This document shows positions 33,251-44,415 of a stretch of 64,000 nucleotides of DNA, one piece after another. The position numbers were made by a program, and so were the translations under genes. Origin of the DNA: Monosporascus cannonballus. Its lineage: Eukaryota > Ascomycota > Sordariomycetes > Xylariales. The stretch's first letter is position 1; each line of letters starts with the position of its first letter. Under the pieces are notes generated by a model that had not been told where the DNA came from, did no database searches, and worked only from the letters and a program-made list of their open reading frames with translations. The stretch lies in NCBI GenBank assembly GCA_004154925.1, contig QJNS01000703.1, positions 62,001 to 126,000 on the forward strand. The letters are read 5' to 3'.

Positions 33251-34678
33251 GCAAGTACTTATCCTTCAGTTGTCCAGACGGAGTGTATCTCGAGTGATCC
33301 TCCCCTGACGTAACCAACCTTTTTTAACAAGCACGCTAGGAAGGCTGTTCCTGTTATGACGAGCGAAGTAGGCATAAAGGCGTAGTCATTTGCTTGAAAA
33401 GATATTATTAGCAGTTTGCAAGGGAGAGTGCCAGATTTCCATGTGGCAGCACGGGTGCAAAGGAGATCAGGGTAAACCGTGGGATTACCTGGGAGAGTAC
33501 TTAAGGCACAAAAAGAGCACGACCTATTAAGAGGAATCGGGCCAGGCATCGCTGACGCAGTGGGTGTATGGTTCCGAGAGGTTGGGAACGGTATTTTAAT
33601 TTCACGTCCGGTATGGCCAGATGTTAGGGTACTGGGGTTCGATTCCGAGCCAGTGATCGGTGATATAATTCTCAGCCTCCCCTCAAACCAAAATTTTGCT
33701 TCATTTTTTTATTCTTAATGTCTCTTGCTTTTTGTTTTCTTCTTGCTTCATTTTTCTTCTAGAACCCGCCCGGTCTCCGTTCCCCCTACCCCCCCTTCCC
33801 CTAGGAGAGACTAACGGGTAGGAGGAGACAGACTGTGGCTTATTAAACAACCCCATACTTCTTCACAGCAACAAAAAAAATTAGTATTTCTGAAACTAAG
33901 AAGCCTTTGCAGTACCTTCGCCAGCGAGTCTCCATGTCAGATTCCTGACAATCAGCTAGGATGAGAATGCCCTCGGTTTGCCCTCGTTTTAATGTAGTGG
34001 ATGAGGGTTATTGTGTCGAAAATCCCGTTCCCTTAGAACCGATTTCCGTATTCGGATCTTGGCTCGCCAACCCCTTATACCTATTGGTTGCATTGCAAAA
34101 ACGGAACCGTCATAGTCCTAATAGAAATAGCGCTATATATTGACTACAACACTATTGTTAGAATCTAATAACGAAGAGATTAAAACTAACTCGCCTACCA
34201 GACCCGTGGCATCACCTTGAGCCGGCAGCAAACAGTTCTTTGTGCCCCTAGGTTACCGGTCGCAAAACAATTTGCAGCCGTTGCCACCCAAGCACGAGAC
34301 AGCTATCGAGTCCACTGCTCGCAGGATTGCCCCATGGCAGTGGGGTTAATATAGATGAGGGAGTGACTATGACGAGGAGAAAAGCATCAAAGTCGAACAA
34401 GAGTGGAACGTGGCGCAAACACGATAGGACCCTCTTATATCAGCTGAAGTCATTGCACGATGCAAGGTTCAATCAGGGAAGGTATTTCTTCATTTGATAC
34501 CTCCTGCTATAAATTAATCAATATCCTTCTTTTCGAGTTATTATCACCTTTTACGAACGAATATAAGCTACCACCACTACACCAGGCTTCCGCATGGTTA
34601 AGGTGAAATCTGCTTGATCATAAGTCGCAATGTTCCGACCCCTGAGTATTACTACATTATACCGACATTTTAATAGGA
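33251..34678. other. Intergenic region
   Basis: About 1.4 kb without a supported protein gene. T-rich tracts occur at about 33690-33760. It includes a tRNA-like promoter-box pair described separately. The 3' end of the acid phosphatase gene abuts the right end. Confidence 0.4.
33553..33710 (+). other. Pol III-like box A / box B / T-run arrangement
   Basis: TGACGCAGTGGG at 33553 resembles a tRNA box A. GGTTCGATTCC at 33636-33646 is a full match to the box B consensus. A run of seven T at 33704-33710 would suit pol III termination. The intervening DNA does not fold into a proper cloverleaf: the T stem is broken and the acceptor ends do not pair well. So this is not called as a tRNA. It could be a decayed tRNA, a tRNA-derived SINE relic or chance. 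Confidence 0.25.
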
Positions 34679-36367
34679 TTAAGGCGCGATCCTGCTAACC
34701 CATGGACTACTCAAGTCTGTGAAGAAACTAGCCCCTTTGACCATCGTCGGCGTATCCTCCGTCACAGTGACATTACAGTTGGTGATCCAATCGCCTTCGG
34801 CCGCATACTTGTCGGCCACGTAAGTCGCATAGCTATCCAATAGACACGAGGATCCAGGACCGTCCTTGCAGAACGGTAGCGGATAGACAGCGTCGTTGAG
34901 ACGGATGCGGACGTATGCGGCGTTGGTGCCGGAGGGCGGCCTGGACTGGTAACCCGAAGAGACCGTGGAATTGCTCTGTTCGCCGTGGTCCGACACGAGG
35001 CAGTTCAGGCGCTCGAATGCAATGGTGCCCCTCATCGAAACGTACCGCGAGCCGACCCAGAGGCGATCGTCGTCCTTTTCGGTTGGCGACAGCGGCGGCT
35101 GTTCGTCGAATACGCCGCTCGCGGTGACGAGCTCGGTCAACTGGCCGTCGTTCAGGAAGGACATGATGAGCTTCGGAAGTTCGAAGATCGATCCGTCGGC
35201 CTTGGTGCCCGTGATCGCAGGACCCTGTTGCAGCAAACCTACGAGCGCGTTCAGGAAGGGTGTCATCATCTTCTTCGGGAGATCCGTGCCCGGCCCGATT
35301 CCGTAGTAGTACCGGAGGTCGTTCGAGTACTCGTACTGCTTCAGCTCCTCGTCCGTGAACACGTCGCACCACGGCGATAGTCGCCCGGTGATGTGGGTTT
35401 CGAAGCCGCACAGGTATGGCATCTGATTGACATCATCTGCCGTCAATGTGAGGTTGCCACCAATCAGCGCCTGCAAACGCTGCTGGACTGGCGGGATCCA
35501 GATGTCATCCCATGTTGCCTTGTAGTCTCCACCGTTCATATCCTCGAAGTTGGGGCACATGTCGGATGGCCCGAGGGTGTCACCAACTGCCGCAGGGAAC
35601 CCCCTTGAGGTCACGGAGATCACGCTGCCGTTCTGGGCGGCTGCAAATCCTAAGAAGCCCCGGACGAACATGGAAGCCGTCTGGAGAACTCGAGTGTAAT
35701 TGTTGGACCACACCATGAATTCATCTCCCTGTTGGTAAAGGTCCGGATACCTGTTGATAGCCTGTAAGAGTGAATACAAGAGAAGGTATGAGGCAATTTT
35801 GTACCTTGTCCTCAGTGTATATCCGAAATCATACGCCTCTTTAGCCCCTGTTGGGTTTTCATTGGCGATCTGTAGCGCCGGATTCGTCAAGACAGGCCGC
35901 CACTTTGGCAGGAAGGATAAGCTTCCAGCTGCTGTAAAGTTGCTACCTTGAAACTACAGGTAATTAGTACAGATAAATAGATGGTTAAAAAGATAGCCAG
36001 TCGAACAAACCTTTTCGTACATGGATACCCAACCGCCATAAGCCCCTTTGTCAGGATACCTAGATCCATGTCTTGAGATGTAGGCAGCTTGGTCTACGTA
36101 GCAGCTCTCGGGCACGTCGGGAGAAATTCCAAAGACATTCGGGCCTTGGCGCAGTTAGTCAATGAGCTTTCTGCGCGTCCGCCATCCGGGTGTCTCAAGC
36201 AGCTTACCCGCATACCAAGGCCCGTTGGCTCCCAGCCATTTGAGAGGATCGGCCGCGCTCTTGGACGATGGGAAATTTATATCCTGAAGCGGCGCAAGGT
36301 ATTGTGGTGCAGTAGCAGAGACCCCTGCTGCCAGTAGTGAAATACTAAGTGAATTTTGGATGAACAT
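34679..36367 (-). CDS. Secreted histidine acid phosphatase (phytase-like)
   Basis: Four exons: 36367-36208, 36144-36011, 35953-35805 and 35750-34679, with introns of 63, 57 and 54 nt. All phases close to give 504 aa. The ATG at 36367 starts a hydrophobic leader (MFIQNSLSISLLAAGVSATA), a plausible secretion signal. The nucleophile motif RHGSRYPD is in exon 2 (AAYISRHGSRYPDKGAYGGW), where the His forms the phosphohistidine intermediate. Exon 3 carries FLPKWRPVLTNPALQIA, and the last exon has FMVWSNNYTRVLQTASMFVRG. Several N-x-S/T sites suggest N-glycosylation. The later proton-donor motif, usually HD, reads ND in SFLNDGQLTEL: the Asp is kept and the preceding His is Asn. The family hydrolyses phosphomonoesters, including phytate. 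Specificity is not deducible. Confidence 0.88.
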
Positions 36368-37350
36368 GGCCACGAGACTGACGTTCACAGAAACTGCATA
36401 AGGAGTTGGCAGCGCGTAACCCGCCAAAAAGGATTGACATTGGTTAGAAGAAGTTCATCAGCACTACCGGAGTGAAAGATATATAGCTACCGGAACGGGG
36501 CCCATGATAACGTGCGTGGAACCAAAAGTTACGGCTATATCCCGCGGTGAAGGAAACGCACGTAGGCGAGCAGACCCGATTTATCTCAAGAACCACGTGT
36601 GAGATAGATGGGATGTGGTTTGCGAAAGGGGAGGAGGTAATTACAAGGTAACTCGGGTGAACTACCGGATCTGGTAAAGGGTTGTTATAAGCGTGATCGG
36701 GACCGCGCAGTCTTGGGTCTCATCTCCTTACCCCGTCAAGCCCCGGAGATCGCGCCCCAGTTACGCTGTCCAACTGTCGAATCGTTAATATTGCACCGCT
36801 AAACATTTTTGGGTTACCCTGCCACCTATCACCAAATTTAGCGGGAAAAGTACCTCTCAGGGAAGTATTTCGACCTTTATTATATAACTAGCAACTACCG
36901 TTAAATTTAACGTGAATATTAGGGTTAGGGTTAGGCCCCGTATTCAGGTACATGGCCACGATATTTTGAGAAATATTGATGGTTATGTTGGTGGTGGTGT
37001 TGGTGGTAGTGTTATGGGGATTGCACCAGCCTTGCTCTGCCAATGCACTAGTTTGTATGGGGGTGGAGAGGATAGTCGGTGGGGTTACCCGAATGCGTTT
37101 AGCGGTGCGATATCAATGATTCGACTTGGACAGCGTAACTGGGGCGCTATAATGACATATGTACATCTTTTCTAGGACCCTGAATACTGGGCACGTAAGT
37201 AGCTCACATCAACAAAAGTACTACACACCTAGGTTTGAATAGGGGCGCGAAGTGAGAAAAGAGTACGGGCGTCACCCAATTCAACGGCTACTAGACAGAG
37301 TCGGAGTGCATTCAGAGAGCCCACCATTGAGCAGTAGGTTGAAGTGTAAA
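36368..37350. other. Intergenic region with telomere-like repeat
   Basis: Almost 1 kb holding the acid phosphatase promoter and the 3' end of the SDR gene. It contains a short interstitial TTAGGG array and a following GGTGGT-rich stretch (about 36980-37020). No gene is supported. Confidence 0.4.
36919..36935 (+). repeat. Interstitial telomeric repeat (TTAGGG, 2.8 units)
   Basis: Two perfect TTAGGG units and a third truncated to TTAGG, immediately followed by a C run. TTAGGG is the usual telomere repeat in moulds. Three units may be chance, a healed break or an old chromosome end. Confidence 0.6.
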
Positions 37351-38528
37351 CTATTCTTTGCTCTTGTTTGCTCGCTCTCGCTCAACGGCAGCGCCAGTGT
37401 CGCGCGCCATACCACGTACGATGCCGCCCATGTCGGCAAATGAGAATTCTGCCAATGTCTCTTCCCAAATTTGCTCTCTTAGAGCCTGCCCTTCGGCTGT
37501 GTAGATAATTGGTGCCACGCTATATAGGTAGTTAGCGATTAGCCGTGAGCGATTTTGTAGCGGTAAGATTAGGAGAAGGGAGGAAGAAGAAGAAGGGGGA
37601 AAAAAAATAAATAAACTCACGGTTTGAGTCGCTGCTCTGAAAGATACTGGCCATGTGTTTCCGCGCCATGGTTGACCGCAGCGTCCGTGATGAGACGGGC
37701 GGCCACCGCGGACGTGTATCCCATCCTCCTTCTTATCGGCTCAGCGATCTTGCCCATCAGAGAGTCTCTCGATTCACGGCTTATGTTCGAGTCATGCACC
37801 ATGCCCGGAGTCGCCATGTTGACCACGGCCATAGATGAAGGGACAATGCTGGCTAGCTTTGAGACGAAGAATTGACCGAGGAGCTTGCTTAGAAATTGGC
37901 GGTCGAGCGGGCTCCAATTATCAGGTTTATTGAGAGAGGGGAGCAGGGGCTTGTTGGTCCTCTCACTGAACTTAGTCCAAGAGGCACCATCCGAGGAGGT
38001 GATGGTGATGCGAGTAGGTTGGCTTTTCGGTTTATCCTTGATGACGCCCAGGAGCATGACCAACAGGAGACCTGGCGATAGGTAGTTCACCTGCACGCAT
38101 TCGTCATGGCCTGTGTGCGGATTTATGGTCTGTTTCATCGGAAGACTGCCTGCATTGAGGATGACGATGTCTATTCTCTCGAGGGTCTTTGCACGATCCG
38201 CAAAGGCCCGAACCGAGTCGTAAGACAGGTGATCCAGATCCCAGACCTCGAGGCTGCGCTCTGTGAGATTCCTGCCCTTAGACAGCTCAGCAGCAGCGGC
38301 TTGACCCCTCGTCTGGCTTCGGACTGCGAGAATAAGCTTGCTTATCCCCAAATCGAGTAGCTGGCGGCAACACTCGAGACCAACTCCGCAGTTGGACCCG
38401 GTAACAATCGCCGTCTTGCCCTCGAGGTTCACATTTGTAACTTCACGGGGCGTGAAAAATAACTGCCGATACAAGTACGAGGGTATACTTCCCTCTTTCT
38501 GAGGGGAGATGTCGAAATCGTGGGCCAT
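37351..38528 (-). CDS. Short-chain dehydrogenase/reductase with altered active site
   Basis: Two exons, 38528-37621 and 37519-37351 (101-nt intron with a pyrimidine-rich 5' half), give 358 aa. The first ATG giving an SDR-like N terminus is at 38528 (MAHDFDISPQKEG). The frame continues upstream only through a 19-base poly(A) tract and is not coding there. The cofactor motif TGSNCGVG is intact in KTAIVTGSNCGVGLECCRQL, as are DIVILNAG and the catalytic Ser region ITITSSDGAS. The usual YxxSK reads QFLSK (DRQFLSKLLGQFF), so the catalytic Tyr is Gln while Lys is kept. Other fungal retinol-dehydrogenase-like SDRs have RYxxSKLL here. It may be inactive or use an altered mechanism. Neighbours are other biosynthesis-type genes, so it may belong to the decaying cluster. 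Confidence 0.85.
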
Positions 38529-39602
38529 CGTTGATAAAAGACAAGAGACGTGGGCAAAAAAAAAAAAAAAAAAACCTCCGGAAAGGCAAGACTTGAACTC
38601 AGCCAAATGGCTTTTGGCACTGATCAAGAGCTGTATGTTAACTGGCTGAAAAATTGCCCTCACTGGGGGTGTTGGTTCAAGGCACAGCATGGGTAAGAGT
38701 ATGCTCCAATACGGCAGGCCAATCAGACACAACGGATCCCGAGATCCTGTCTTCAAATTTCCGTATTGAGTTAAAAGGTAAGTAACAAACATTCAGTGTG
38801 CTAGAAGACTTGTCCTGGGGTACTTGGCGATATGTACATAGGAGATACCCTTACAAGATCAGACAGACTGCCAACCAGGTGTTTGTTCATGACCTTGTGG
38901 ATACGAGAAAGCGGGAGCCTTCGAAGCTAGGCGCAGTACGGAAGGTTGCATGTGGGGGCGAAGAGCGAGTGGTTCTTGTGGGGCGGCAGAAGCGGCTCGA
39001 ATCGAAAACGGTCGGCTACCGGGTATGGTATCAGGCAAATGTTTTAACGTTAGCACACTATCAGGTATCTGTGGCTGTCCGCTGTATTCATATTGGTTTA
39101 ACTCATTATCTCAAAATATCTCAAAAGCCCAAGCGTATGCTAATCAGGAGCCCCAGCCTAGCGTTAGTGACCTGACAATATTCTTAGATCTACCTATAAT
39201 GCCATAGTACTGTGATATGGTTAATGGCGAGAGCTAGATTCGGGTGTCCGGCTCAGTTAGGGGTGATATGCCGGGCCCCGTACAGCGGCCGGCCAAGACC
39301 CGCTGGCAGTTCACCTCCACTTTCAAAAAGACCAGGCATCACGCGAAAGCAATTTACAACCGTCGTGAAGGATACCCGTTAATCCAAATAACAGAATATT
39401 ACTTCTAGACTGGGCTCAGATCGTCACATTGAGTGTTCACAGCGCTCCGTGAATAATTACAGTCTGTACAGTTCGCCGGTATTTGGGGATCAAAAAGGAC
39501 CCCATGTACCCAGAGAGACCTACGAGAAGACAAGAGGTATCAAAAAGAGAGGGGGGAAATCAGAGTGCTTTACTTGGTGCTGCGGGTGATCGGGATCAAC
39601 CA
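38529..39602. other. Intergenic region
   Basis: About 1.07 kb upstream of the SDR gene. It includes the A19 tract at 38556-38574 and tRNA-like GTTCAAG words on both strands near 38593 and 38675 that do not fold as a tRNA. No gene is supported. Confidence 0.4.
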
Positions 39603-40614
39603 TCAAAGGCTCAGATACGCATAGAGCAGACCAACTGCTATCGAGCCTCCCGTGAACCAACAGCCGTACGTAAACCACCACCAGATGCTGAAATTAATCC
39701 CCAGATCGAGGAAGGCGATCATGGCACCCAACAACACGGCGCAGCCGCCAAGCGTGACGGCGTAGTAGGGCGTCCCGAGCGTGAGCAAGTAGCCGACGGC
39801 CCCCAGGCATACGATCATTGGAGGTCAGCAGCAAGGACAGGACGAGCTTCACGTGGCTTCCGAGCAGGACTTCGGTGCTACCGAGCTTAAGCTTCTTGTC
39901 ATCCTTAACGTCCAGACACGCGTAGACGGTGCCGTAGATGACGGTTCCTATGGTACAGGCCGCCACGAGATAGGGGCCGACGCAGCTGGCTAGAGGGTCC
40001 ACGCCCATGGCCGCAATGCCGACTGTGGCGCCCCACGCCAGGCAGAAGCCCAAGATCAGCTGCGGAAACGGCGTCTGCCGCTTGGCGTAGGGGTAGTAGA
40101 CGGTGCCGACGATGGTGGGGACCGTGGCTGGCAGGAGGGCCGGCAGGGAGGCGGCCGTCCCGACGGCCTGCGTCGTCATGAAGAGGAGCGCGGCCCGCGG
40201 CGTGATGGCACCCCTGGCGATGGGCCGCTTCTTGGTACGCGAGATCACCTTATCGATCAGGGCGTCGACAATGTCGTTCCGGCTGTGGGCGGCGTTCGAG
40301 ACGATCAGGGAGCTGCCCAGCAGGTAGAGACACATCCGGAGGAACTCGCTCCCGGAGGCATTTTGCAGGATCGAGGCGTAGGTGACGCCATACTGGTGCG
40401 GGAAGAAGACCGGGAAAAGGGGCGCGGGTGGGTTAAGGCGGCAGAGCTGGATGTAGGGGATCCAGGAGGCCGGTAGGAGATCTACCCACGAGCCAGTGTG
40501 GATGCCTCCGTAGATATTGGACTTATCAACTCCAGGCTTGTCCACCCCGACTGTTTTTGGGAATCTACTCACTCGTTGCACAGACATGTTGATATTGTGT
40601 TCAAGCCTCTTCAT
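39603..40614 (-). pseudogene. UbiA-family prenyltransferase, frameshifted
   Basis: A polytopic membrane enzyme that would transfer a prenyl chain to an aromatic or similar acceptor. From ATG 40614 (MKRLEHNINMSVQRV; a second ATG at 40587 is possible), the frame gives the first Asp-rich motif NDIVDALIDK at about residues 130-139 and the second motif CLDVKDDKKLKLGSTEVLLG. Both are intact. The frame then runs through KLVLSLLLTSN. The continuing helices, MIVCLGAVGYLLTLGTPYY to IAVGLLYAYLSL, lie in another frame beginning at 39818. One extra base near 39819 explains the shift, and no GT-AG intron does. Without correction, the protein would lose its last two or three helices. This could be a true mutation or a sequence error. 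Neighbouring FAD oxidase and P450 genes suggest a prenylated-metabolite pathway. Confidence 0.75.
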
Positions 40615-41519
40615 GACCAGAGTGATGAGAAAAGCAATGGTGAAGTCTCCTCTATTCAACTGTTCTGTTTTTGCACAAGTTTGACATAAACGACTTGGAT
40701 GAAGTCAGGGGGGCGTTTATATGGTGCAGGGATACTCATTATGTATAACGGCACTCTGTGCTGACGCTAGTATTGCAGCAAGACCCCATTCGTGATAGTA
40801 GGGCATCTAAGGGCGGTTTTAGTAGCTAAGTAGTATTCTATATGCATGTTGGCTCTTGGCGGTGGAAGGAAGGATTGGGTTACTTACGAATATAAAACGG
40901 TAACAATGCTTTCTCGTTAGGAAGGATAATCCGAAACCTGTAGGGTCATGTACCATCAGTGCTACTAAGAGGGATGAATAATCCAGCGTCACAATCTGGG
41001 TGGATCTCGGTCCTCCCTTCGAAATTCCACTTCGTGATTACAGCTACGACAACGCCGCTCGTATGCAGACTGTCACCTAAATGCCGTGCACGCAAAAGCC
41101 ATTTATCTTAATAATCGTATACCATTTAAATAAATAACTATTTACAAGTGAGTTCTTTGGATTGTAAAGGTTATATATCACAGTATGACGCATCTTATTC
41201 ACTGGGAATGGAGGATCAGGGGTAAAGTGCCTTATAGGCCAATGAGCAGGAATGCATGTGAAGATAAACGGGAACTGTCACTACTTGCCTGCCCCCCCGT
41301 GGCGTATCTAGGCTTCATTTGTTATTTATTAACTTTGCAAACCTATCATATGTACCGATACCCATGTCGCGGGCCAGAATCCTTAACTGACACTTGGTTT
41401 AGCTCTGTCTCGATGTTTGGCTACACAGGTTTGCGTCACAAGTAGTTCCCGCCACCGTCATCTCCGCATTCCGTCCACCTTTCTAACTAGGACGCTACAA
41501 AGCTGAGGTACTAAATTTT
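40615..41519. other. Intergenic region
   Basis: About 0.9 kb between the UbiA 5' end and the FAD oxidase 3' end. No gene is supported. Confidence 0.4.
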
Positions 41520-43304
41520 TTAAGGCAGCTTGAAAGCTCCAGTGAGTAGCCTGTCAAATACCTGCTTTGGGTCATACTGCTTTCGCACCTGCCGCATCTT
41601 CTGCACGTTCCGGGGGCCATAGCTGGCCATTACGGGCTGTCTCTCGTTGGCATCGTTCATGAAAATATATCGCATGTGGCTGCCTTGTTCCTTGGCGGCG
41701 GCCTCGATCTCCGCATACATAGACTCCCCGGCAATGCGCATAGCTTCACCATCCTCAGAGTTCCACCACAAGAGGTCGATGTGGAACCACGATTGCGGAA
41801 CTGCCTCCAGTCCCAGCGTATTGCCACCGGAGCGCTGACCGGCCTCGACTAGGTTAGGAGATATGGGTTGCCAGCTAAAAAGGCACGTTCCTGCAGTAGT
41901 TGATCGTATAGTGTTCATGTGAGGGGAGTTTAGCATCACATCCTTTATGACCGCAGTCAGCTCCTTGGTTGGCTCGACTGTCATAGCTAGGAACCGGATC
42001 CTGCAAACACATGTCAGCGTCTACATCGACTATGAGGATATCAGGGACAAGACCCACCGAGGCAAAGCTGCAGTTGGGAACTCGCTCATGACTTCGGTCA
42101 ACGTTCTGATGCCGGTTGTATCCACAAGAGGCTCAAATCTATCGAACAGAGAAAATGCAGTTGGTTTCTCAACAGGCTTGAGATAGACCAAGGTCAAGAT
42201 GATCCCAAGGGTTGTTTCATTGGTGGCAGCGAGGTTGATGTTGACAGAGGCATATGGGTCTCGCTCTGTGGAGGCCTCATACTCAAGCATGGTGTCTAGG
42301 AAATCATCTACTTTATCCCATCCGATGATTCTGGTGCCCCCCCAGACTTGATGGATAGGATATGTCTTGAGGGTGAATGCTGTGACGATACCTAGGGTTT
42401 CATGGTGTTAGGCAAAGACAGCGACCCAGAAGTATGGATGGGTTGACCGAACCAAAGTTGTTACTGCCCCCCTTTAGAGCCCAGAAAAGGTCGGCATTGG
42501 AATGTTCATTGGCGTTTACAACTGACCCATCTGCAAGGACCACCTGGAAGGATACATATTAGAAAATAGCCCACAGTGAATAAAGCTCAATGCGAGAAGG
42601 GGCGCACCTCGAAATTGACCACGTTATCACAAGCCATTCCATAGCTCTCCGATAGATAAGAGAGGCCACCTTGGAGACGATCAGCCTTCTCGAGTTTCAT
42701 TACGAGGGAAGTTGATCAGAGAATACTTACCTCCTAATATCAGACCGCCAACACCGATATCCAGTACACGGCCTCCGACAACGGTGACTTCATACTGGTC
42801 AAGATATTCGTAGACGTTTTGCCATCGGAGCCCCGTGCCCACGACAACATGGTCGTTCTCGGCGTTGTATTCGATTTGAGTAAAGCTGGACATGTCAATC
42901 ATGACCCCATTGTCGGCATTGGCAGCGCCTGTGACTGGCATGTGGCCACCAGATCGAATAGCAAACTTGACATCCTCTTCGGCCAGAATAGGGACGGACG
43001 TCTGCAAATCATCCACGGTACGCGGCACAAAAATGCATGCCGGTTCCAGCCATGTTGTGTGGGACCTATCGCATATCTTAGGTTAAACCAACATTTCTTT
43101 CGGGGGGGAGGTGCTATCGTACCACGAGGCTTGGATCAAATCTGTGTACAGATCGTCTTGGGGGGTAAATGTTGAGTTATTGGTAAATGTCTGGCTCAAA
43201 CGCACACAGGCGCCGGCAGCTGGCATGAGAGACTGATTCGGCGTCAGGCCGGGGAGGGGGTTCATCGCCAAAATGTCCTCAACTGGAACTTGAACTTGAG
43301 CCAT
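41520..43304 (-). CDS. FAD-linked oxidoreductase (BBE-like)
   Basis: Six exons: 43304-43123, 43065-42731, 42669-42608, 42543-42453, 42391-42058 and 42000-41520. Introns are 57, 61, 64, 61 and 57 nt and every phase closes, giving 494 aa. The FAD-binding PCMH domain includes [20 protein letters not shown], where the His after GG is the usual covalent flavin attachment, and [19 protein letters not shown], then [20 protein letters not shown] and [17 protein letters not shown]. The C-terminal berberine-bridge segment ends [19 protein letters not shown]. Such enzymes oxidise small molecules, often in secondary-metabolite clusters. Many are secreted, but from this ATG there is no obvious signal peptide, so an upstream first exon may have been missed. 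It is the one undamaged enzyme between the broken UbiA and P450 genes. Confidence 0.88.
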
Positions 43305-44415
43305 TGTTGATTTCAGAGGAGCCCATGAAGCAACGAAGCTTTTATAATGTAGACCCACGAGTGCTGAAAGTGTAAGGATTGTACTGTAAGAACAGGCGTC
43401 CTTAACCTGTACAGTATCTGGGAGGAAGAGGGGCGACTATTACAAATCGTGCAGTGTTCAATGAAATGCAAGGATCACTTATGTAGAGCTGAAAGCCGAG
43501 TCTATCGTTAGCTGTGACTTACCTTTCTTCAGCTCTTCTTACTTGATATTTCTCTTTTTTTTTTCCCCCCTTCTTTTCATGCAGTAGTGGCTATATATCG
43601 AGCGCAGCCCCGATTCTTGCCCCTTAAAACCCCAAGGCATCTGGCGAATACCCCTAACTAATCTAGGTGGTAAATACGATTGACCTGCACTAAGTCGACC
43701 GATCTATGTATGCATGGTCACAAGTACTTACTACTCGGTAGACGTTGATAACGTATATGCGATTTGCAAACCATGTCGAGTAACATTCGGTTCGCCATTA
43801 CCATGTAAGCTTCTCCTATTGGTCTGTTGCTGAACGTCCATTAGTATCGGGTGGATGTCGCCGTCGCTCTGGACCTTTCAGAGAGTTCAGAGCCACTAAT
43901 GCAGGTAGTAAGCTCGTTGGTCCCAATCAAGCACCTTTTCCGCCAGAGAAAGATCCTGACTCCTTGCAGATTTGGGGGTGGGGTGAACAGGGTGCAAGGG
44001 AAGTCAATTAGCAAGTACCTGGTCTGTCTGGGTCAATTCCCTGATATCCATCAAGCCATATTTTGGGAGGGGTGGCATTTAGGGTGGCATTTAGGATCCC
44101 ATCTGGGACAAGGCTACACCACAGTAAAGAGGGTTAATATTCCCTGCAACGACATGTAGTTCGGCTGAATCTCAAGAGCAACTGCTTACCGGCCATACCG
44201 CTGATATTGTTGTTCTTCCAGCCGAGGTTGTGCCACTACACAACTACCAAGGTATTAGCATATCAAGTACCGTAGCTCGGGGAGGCTGCAAACGAAAGCT
44301 GGATTTAAATCCTTAAGTTTCTTTCAGTTTGTCTGCGTTCCACCGAAAATAATTCTGCTCTCTTAAGCCCCTACTTGTCTCAGATTTCCCGCCAGGTTCA
44401 TTGCCGTCTGAAACC
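43305..44415. other. Intergenic region
   Basis: About 1.1 kb. It contains a poly-T/C stretch (about 43548-43570) and a two-copy GGTGGCATTTAG duplication near 44070-44093. No gene is supported. Confidence 0.4.

Noticed and set aside
38581..38700. Possible tRNA near the poly(A) tract (GTTCAAG words on both strands)
   Set aside because: Acceptor, D and T stems do not pair in either orientation. The words alone are not enough.
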